Source: Rhodopseudomonas pentothenatexigens
Lineage (GTDB): Bacteria > Pseudomonadota > Alphaproteobacteria > Rhizobiales > Xanthobacteraceae
DNA: 64,000 nt
Direction of reading: 5' to 3'
NCBI RefSeq assembly: GCF_900218015.1
Contig: NZ_UFQQ01000023.1
Coordinates: 1 to 64,000, forward strand
The notes under the pieces were generated by a model. The model was not told the origin of the DNA, ran no database searches, and worked only from the letters and a program-made list of their open reading frames with translations. The first letter of the stretch is position 1. Each line of letters begins with the position of its first letter. Of the stretch, positions 60,439 through 64,000 are shown one piece after another. Both the position numbers and the translations under genes were made by a program.

Positions 60439-61608
60439 ATGCGCTTCCCGCCATTGTCCCGCTCCCTGCACGCCGACCCACGCATTCGCCGCGAGTTGGT
60501 CGAACTGCTCTACACGTCGCTGCCGCAGGTGATGGCGATCGGCGTGACCTCGGTCACGGGCGCGGCGACCTTGACGCTGCTCGGCGGCGATCCCGGCTAC
60601 GCTGTGATCTCGGTGTTCATCCTGGTCACCGCCACCGCACGCGTGGTCTCGTTGATGCGCTACAAGGCGCGGGCCGACCAGTTCTCCGACGCCGACGTGG
60701 TGCGCTGGGAGCGGCTGTACGGCGCCGGCGCGACCGCGTTCGGCCTCGCGCTGGGCGCGCTGTCGTTTCGCGCGCTGCAGCTCGGTGACGCGCCGGGCGC
60801 CTGGATCGCGTTCGGCCTGTCGATGTCGTACTGCGTCGGGATGGTGTCGCGCGCGGCGATCCGGCCGTGGATCATCCTCACCGCGGCTGCGGCGCTGCTG
60901 GCGCCGACGATCATCGCCGGCGTGATGCGCCCGGAGCTGGCCTACAAGATCGGGGCCGGCATGCTGGTGCTGTTCTGGCTGACGCTGCGCGAAGCCTCCA
61001 AGCATCTCAGCGCGGCGTTCACCGAGCGGCTCGAAGCCAAGCACCGGCTGGCGCGTCAGGCCACCCACGATTTCCTCACCGGTCTGCCGAACCGCGCCGG
61101 CTTCCTGCAGGCGCTCGCGAACTCCCGCGGCAGCTTCACCGTGATCGCCATCGACCTCGACGGCTTCAAGCCGATCAACGACCGCCACGGCCATCACGCC
61201 GGCGACGATCTGTTGCGGCAGGTCGCGGAGCGGCTGACCGCCTGCGCCGGCGCCGACGGCATTGCCGCGCGGTTCGGCGGCGACGAGTTCATGCTGCTGA
61301 AGCCGGTCGCCGCCGCGGAGCCCGGCCGTGACGAAGCGCTGGCGCTGGCCCGCCGCGCGGTGTTCGATCTGTCGATGCCGTTCGTGCTGTCCGATCTGCC
61401 GGTATGCATCGGTGCCAGCGCCGGAATCGCCGTGAGCGGTACGGCCCTCACCGATGGTTCGACCGCGCAATTCCTGGAGCGGGTCGACCGCGCACTCTAC
61501 GCCGCCAAACGCGCCGGCGGCGGTTGCGCCTGGGCGGACGACGCCGACGAAAAACGGCCAGGCTGCGACGGCGGCGGCAGTGCGCTCCCCAGCCCGGCGG
61601 CGGCCTGA
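60439..61608 (+). CDS. Membrane diguanylate cyclase without inhibitory site
   Basis: A 389-residue GGDEF protein. Residues 20-185 contain about five to six membrane segments with no known sensor domain. The catalytic domain has DFLTGLPNRAGF, AIDLDGFKPINDRHGHHAGD and GGDEF (280-284), so it should make cyclic di-GMP. The RxxD inhibitory site five residues upstream is absent (GADG instead), which would remove product inhibition. The C-terminal 30 residues are low-complexity. ATG at 60439. It stands 118 bases after tetR and is probably independent. Confidence 0.86.
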   Translation: MRFPPLSRSLHADPRIRRELVELLYTSLPQVMAIGVTSVTGAATLTLLGGDPGYAVISVFILVTATARVVSLMRYKARADQFSDADVVRWERLYGAGATAFGLALGALSFRALQLGDAPGAWIAFGLSMSYCVGMVSRAAIRPWIILTAAAALLAPTIIAGVMRPELAYKIGAGMLVLFWLTLREASKHLSAAFTERLEAKHRLARQATHDFLTGLPNRAGFLQALANSRGSFTVIAIDLDGFKPINDRHGHHAGDDLLRQVAERLTACAGADGIAARFGGDEFMLLKPVAAAEPGRDEALALARRAVFDLSMPFVLSDLPVCIGASAGIAVSGTALTDGSTAQFLERVDRALYAAKRAGGGCAWADDADEKRPGCDGGGSALPSPAAA

Positions 61609-61700
61609 CGCCGCGACCTGCGGCAACCCGAGACCGAGCCGGCGCCCGTCGGATCGCAACGCTGGACCAAAACCTCGGCGCCGCCGCCGGATCGTGACGA

Positions 61701-62105
61701 TCAGGTCTTGGGCGCCGCCGCCTTGGGTGCGGCGGCCGGCCTGGGCGCCGCCGCCGGCTTGTCCGCAAAGCCGTTGTAGCAGGCGAGCCGCTCGTCCTCT
61801 TCCTTGACCTGGCGACAATCCGCCGCGGTCTTGGCGGGCTTTGATTTGGCGCCAGCCTTGGTCGGTTTGGGCGGATGGATCGCATCGAAGCAGTCCAGCC
61901 GCTCCTTGGTGGCGTCCTCGATCTCCAGACACGCCTTCATGCGGTCCGCGACCGAAGGCCTGCCCGCCGCCTTGTCGCCCTTCGGCTTGATCTGCACCAG
62001 CGGCCGGTCGCCGACCATCGGTGCCGCACCGGAGGCCGGTGCGTTGCTCTGCGCCAGCGCCGCGCTCGAAGCCAGCAGCGCGGCAAGTACCACGATCGTT
62101 CTCAT
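61701..62105 (-). CDS. Small exported protein with two Cys-RLxC motifs
   Basis: A 134-residue protein starting at ATG 62105 with a clear signal peptide (RTIVVLAALLASSAALAQ). Two similar units follow: MKACLEIEDATKERLDCFDA and DCRQVKEEDERLACYNGF, each with a Cys pair around an acidic helix. Such C-x(10-12)-RLxC(F/Y) motifs occur in many small periplasmic proteins and probably form disulfides. The rest is Ala/Pro/Lys-rich linker and tail. No function is known. Confidence 0.75.
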   Translation of the reverse strand: MRTIVVLAALLASSAALAQSNAPASGAAPMVGDRPLVQIKPKGDKAAGRPSVADRMKACLEIEDATKERLDCFDAIHPPKPTKAGAKSKPAKTAADCRQVKEEDERLACYNGFADKPAAAPRPAAAPKAAAPKT

Positions 62106-62321
62106 CGAAATCCCCGTCCCTTGCCCCGAGCCGCAAACGGCGACGCCGGTGCGGCAACAATCCTCAAACCGAAGCAGCCAGATGCCGTCAAGCCGGCCGG
62201 CTGCCGCAGCCTGTCCAGCGCTCAGCACGGCGTTGGGAATGCGGCGGGTTTGGGGCAAGCTCGTCCTCCTCCCCAATTGCGACCGCTGGCCAGATCGCTC
62301 CCTGCACGCTACAGCAAACCG

Positions 62322-62558
62322 ATGAGATGGTTACTGATCGCCTTCGCGGTCGCGCTGCCGGTGACGACCGCTGCCGAGCCGCGCAGGTCGGCGCCGCCGC
62401 CCCCGCGTGTCGAGCAAAACACTCCGCTGCCGCGCAATTTGAGCGTGAGGCGCACTCCCTGCGCCGATTTCGGCCCCGGCTTCGTCCAGCTTGAAGGCAG
62501 CTCGACCTGCGTCAGAGTCGGCGGCAGCATCAGCGTCGGCGCCGGCGTGCGCCGCTGA
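62322..62558 (+). CDS. Small exported protein resembling a porin N-terminus
   Basis: A 78-residue protein: signal peptide MRWLLIAFAVALPVTTAAEP, a Pro-rich linker, then PCADFGPGFVQLEGSSTCVR before VGGSISVGAGVRR. The Cys-x2-FGxGFxxLxGxxTCxxxGG pattern is the start of alphaproteobacterial porins (Cys pair and first strand), but the barrel is missing. It may be a genuine mini-protein found beside porin-containing genomes or a truncated porin. There is no strong ribosome site. The next gene starts 45 bases downstream. Confidence 0.55.
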   Translation: MRWLLIAFAVALPVTTAAEPRRSAPPPPRVEQNTPLPRNLSVRRTPCADFGPGFVQLEGSSTCVRVGGSISVGAGVRR

Positions 62559-62603
62559 TCCTCGGAGCCGCCCGTACTGGAACCCACCGGCCAATACCGG
62601 ATT

Positions 62604-63254
62604 ATGGGTCCTATGACGATTTTGCGACAATCAACCCCGCACGTGTCGCCGGCTCCGCGGCACCCCGCCTTGCACTTCGCCCCGCTCGCCGGGCTGACGC
62701 TGCTGCTGGCGGCCCCCGGACTTGCCATCCAGTTCGGACTGCTGCCGTTCGAATACCGGATGGGCGCGCTGATTACCGTGTCGGCGCTGTGCGTCGGGCT
62801 GTGCCTGTGGGCAGGGTTCTCGTTGAAGGAGCTCGGTTTCGGCCGCCCGCATCAGTGGCGTCACTGGCTCGGGGCGCTCGCCGTCACCAGCCTGATCTCC
62901 GCCATCATGCTGCTGCAGAGCCGGCTGTTCAGCTTCGATGCCCAACCGCCGGCCTGGCTCAGTTTCGCGCCGTTCTACGTCCTGGTCTCGAGCCCGTGCC
63001 AGGAGGTGGTGTGCCGCTCGATCCCGAAGCTGATCACCGACCGGATGCGCCACGGCGGCTGGGCCTACGTGCTGTATTCGGCGGCGCTGTTCTCGCTGAT
63101 CCACCTCTGCTACGGCGACCCGGCGCTGCTGCTCAACACCTTCCTGCTCGGCGTGGTGTGGGGCTTCGTGTACTGGCGCACCCTGAACATCTGGCCGCTG
63201 ATCGCTTCGCACGCCGTGGTCGGCACCCTGGCATTCTCGCTCGGGCTGGCCTGA
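62604..63254 (+). CDS. CPBP (Abi) family membrane protein, variant active site
   Basis: A 216-residue membrane protein with about six hydrophobic segments, of the CAAX protease/bacteriocin-processing type. The three family motifs are recognisable: CQEVVCRSI (canonical EExxxR, here Gln-Glu), FSLIHLCYGD (FxxxH) and ASHAVVG (His in the last motif). The Gln in place of the first Glu may affect activity. ATG at 62604 or 62613. No processing substrate is evident nearby. Confidence 0.7.
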   Translation: MGPMTILRQSTPHVSPAPRHPALHFAPLAGLTLLLAAPGLAIQFGLLPFEYRMGALITVSALCVGLCLWAGFSLKELGFGRPHQWRHWLGALAVTSLISAIMLLQSRLFSFDAQPPAWLSFAPFYVLVSSPCQEVVCRSIPKLITDRMRHGGWAYVLYSAALFSLIHLCYGDPALLLNTFLLGVVWGFVYWRTLNIWPLIASHAVVGTLAFSLGLA

Positions 63255-63260
63255 CCGGCG

Positions 63261-64000
63261 TCAGATCTCGAGCTGGGTGCCGAGCTCGACCACGCGATCG
63301 GTCGGAATCTTGAAGAACGTCGTCGCCCTTGTCGCGTTCAGCGTCATGAAGGTGAACAGCCGCTCGCGCCACAGCGCCATCCCCGGATTGAGGCTCGGCA
63401 CGTAGGTTTCGCGGCTGAGAAAGAACGAGGTCGACATCATGTTGAACTCGTGGCCGAACTGTTTGCACAGCGCGAGCGCGGCCGGGACGTCCGGGGTCTG
63501 CATGAAGCCGTAGCGGATCACCAGACGATGGAAGCCGTCGCCGATGTCGGTCATGTGCACGCGCTCGCTGTCCGGAACGTAGGGCGTTTCCGCGGTGGTC
63601 ACCGTCGTCAGGATGACGCGCTGATGGACGGTCTGGTTGTGCTTGAGATTGTGCAGCAGCGCCGGCGGCACGCCGTCGGTGGCGGCGGTGAGAAACACCG
63701 CGGTGCCCCTCGCCCGCGACACGTTCGGCCCCAGCGCACGCAACACCACGTCGAGCGGCACCGACTGCTTCTTCAACTGCTTGCGCACCAGGGCGCGGCC
63801 GCGGCGCCAGGTCGTCAGCACGGTGAAGGAGATGAAGCCGATGAACAGCGGGAACCAGCCGCCCTGCGCCACCTTGATGATGTTGGCGGCGAAGTAAGCG
63901 AAGTCGAGCAGCAGCAGCGTGCCGATCACCACCACCACCAGGATCCGATTCCAGCGCCACAGCAGGGCCGCCACGAACGCCACCAGAATGGTGTCGATCA
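63261..64000 (-). CDS. kup: Low-affinity potassium uptake protein Kup, C-terminal part
   Basis: Partial gene: the 5' part lies beyond the window end. The visible 246 residues start inside the last membrane helices ([40 protein letters not shown]) and continue into the cytoplasmic domain with [20 protein letters not shown] and the Kup signature [31 protein letters not shown] near the end is also typical. Kup imports K+ with protons. It is convergent with the CPBP gene, six bases away. Confidence 0.93.
   Translation of the reverse strand, partial: IDTILVAFVAALLWRWNRILVVVVIGTLLLLDFAYFAANIIKVAQGGWFPLFIGFISFTVLTTWRRGRALVRKQLKKQSVPLDVVLRALGPNVSRARGTAVFLTAATDGVPPALLHNLKHNQTVHQRVILTTVTTAETPYVPDSERVHMTDIGDGFHRLVIRYGFMQTPDVPAALALCKQFGHEFNMMSTSFFLSRETYVPSLNPGMALWRERLFTFMTLNATRATTFFKIPTDRVVELGTQLEI

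Overview
The window comes from a GC-rich alphaproteobacterial chromosome. The gene content points to the Rhodopseudomonas/Bradyrhizobium group: a six-gene Mrp-type cation antiporter with fused A and B subunits, short flagellins, a GcvA-like LysR regulator beside gab genes, a DUF4142 protein and an HAE1 efflux pump. No rRNA, tRNA, CRISPR array or intact insertion sequence was seen. The Kup gene at the right edge is cut by the window end.

Layout. Positions 1-1850 are accessory and gene-poor: four copies of an 80-85 bp palindromic repeat surround a small orphan gene and a hicAB toxin-antitoxin pair whose hicA carries a one-base frameshift; a 500-base stretch without a convincing gene follows a consensus-like promoter. 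Positions 1850-8000 hold a diguanylate cyclase, a divergent pair of secreted pepsin-like proteins, a CHMI-family tautomerase, an alpha/beta hydrolase and a quinone oxidoreductase. Positions 8060-22000 form one leftward catabolic locus: LysR regulator, GABA aminotransferase, succinate-semialdehyde dehydrogenase, M20 amidohydrolase, ThDP enzyme, a complete peptide-type ABC importer and gamma-glutamyltransferase. This suggests uptake and hydrolysis of a gamma-glutamyl or N-acylated amine whose carbon enters the TCA cycle through succinate.

Positions 22250-26800 hold a BisC-like molybdoenzyme, a DUF4142 protein and an unassigned protein with weak glycosyltransferase-like features. Positions 27400-37250 are a rightward flagellar filament and hook block (ECF sigma factor, fliC, fliD, fliS, small orphan, flgD, flgE, two small proteins, flgK, flgL). 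Positions 37300-39830 hold a PepSY protein, a TetR regulator and a coiled-coil orphan.

Positions 39846-50904 are energetic membrane complexes, all leftward: mnhACDEFG, a tandem universal stress protein and a cyoABCD ubiquinol oxidase. Positions 51093-54935 form a rightward three-gene cassette of class II glutamine amidotransferase, asparagine-synthetase-like amidotransferase and GCS2 carboxylate-amine ligase, which looks like a biosynthetic system for an unknown small amide or peptide. Positions 54969-60320 are an RND pump and adaptor divergent from a TetR repressor, with two clear TACC-N4-GGTA operators between them. The rest holds a second diguanylate cyclase, two small exported proteins, a CPBP-type membrane protein and the C-terminal part of Kup.
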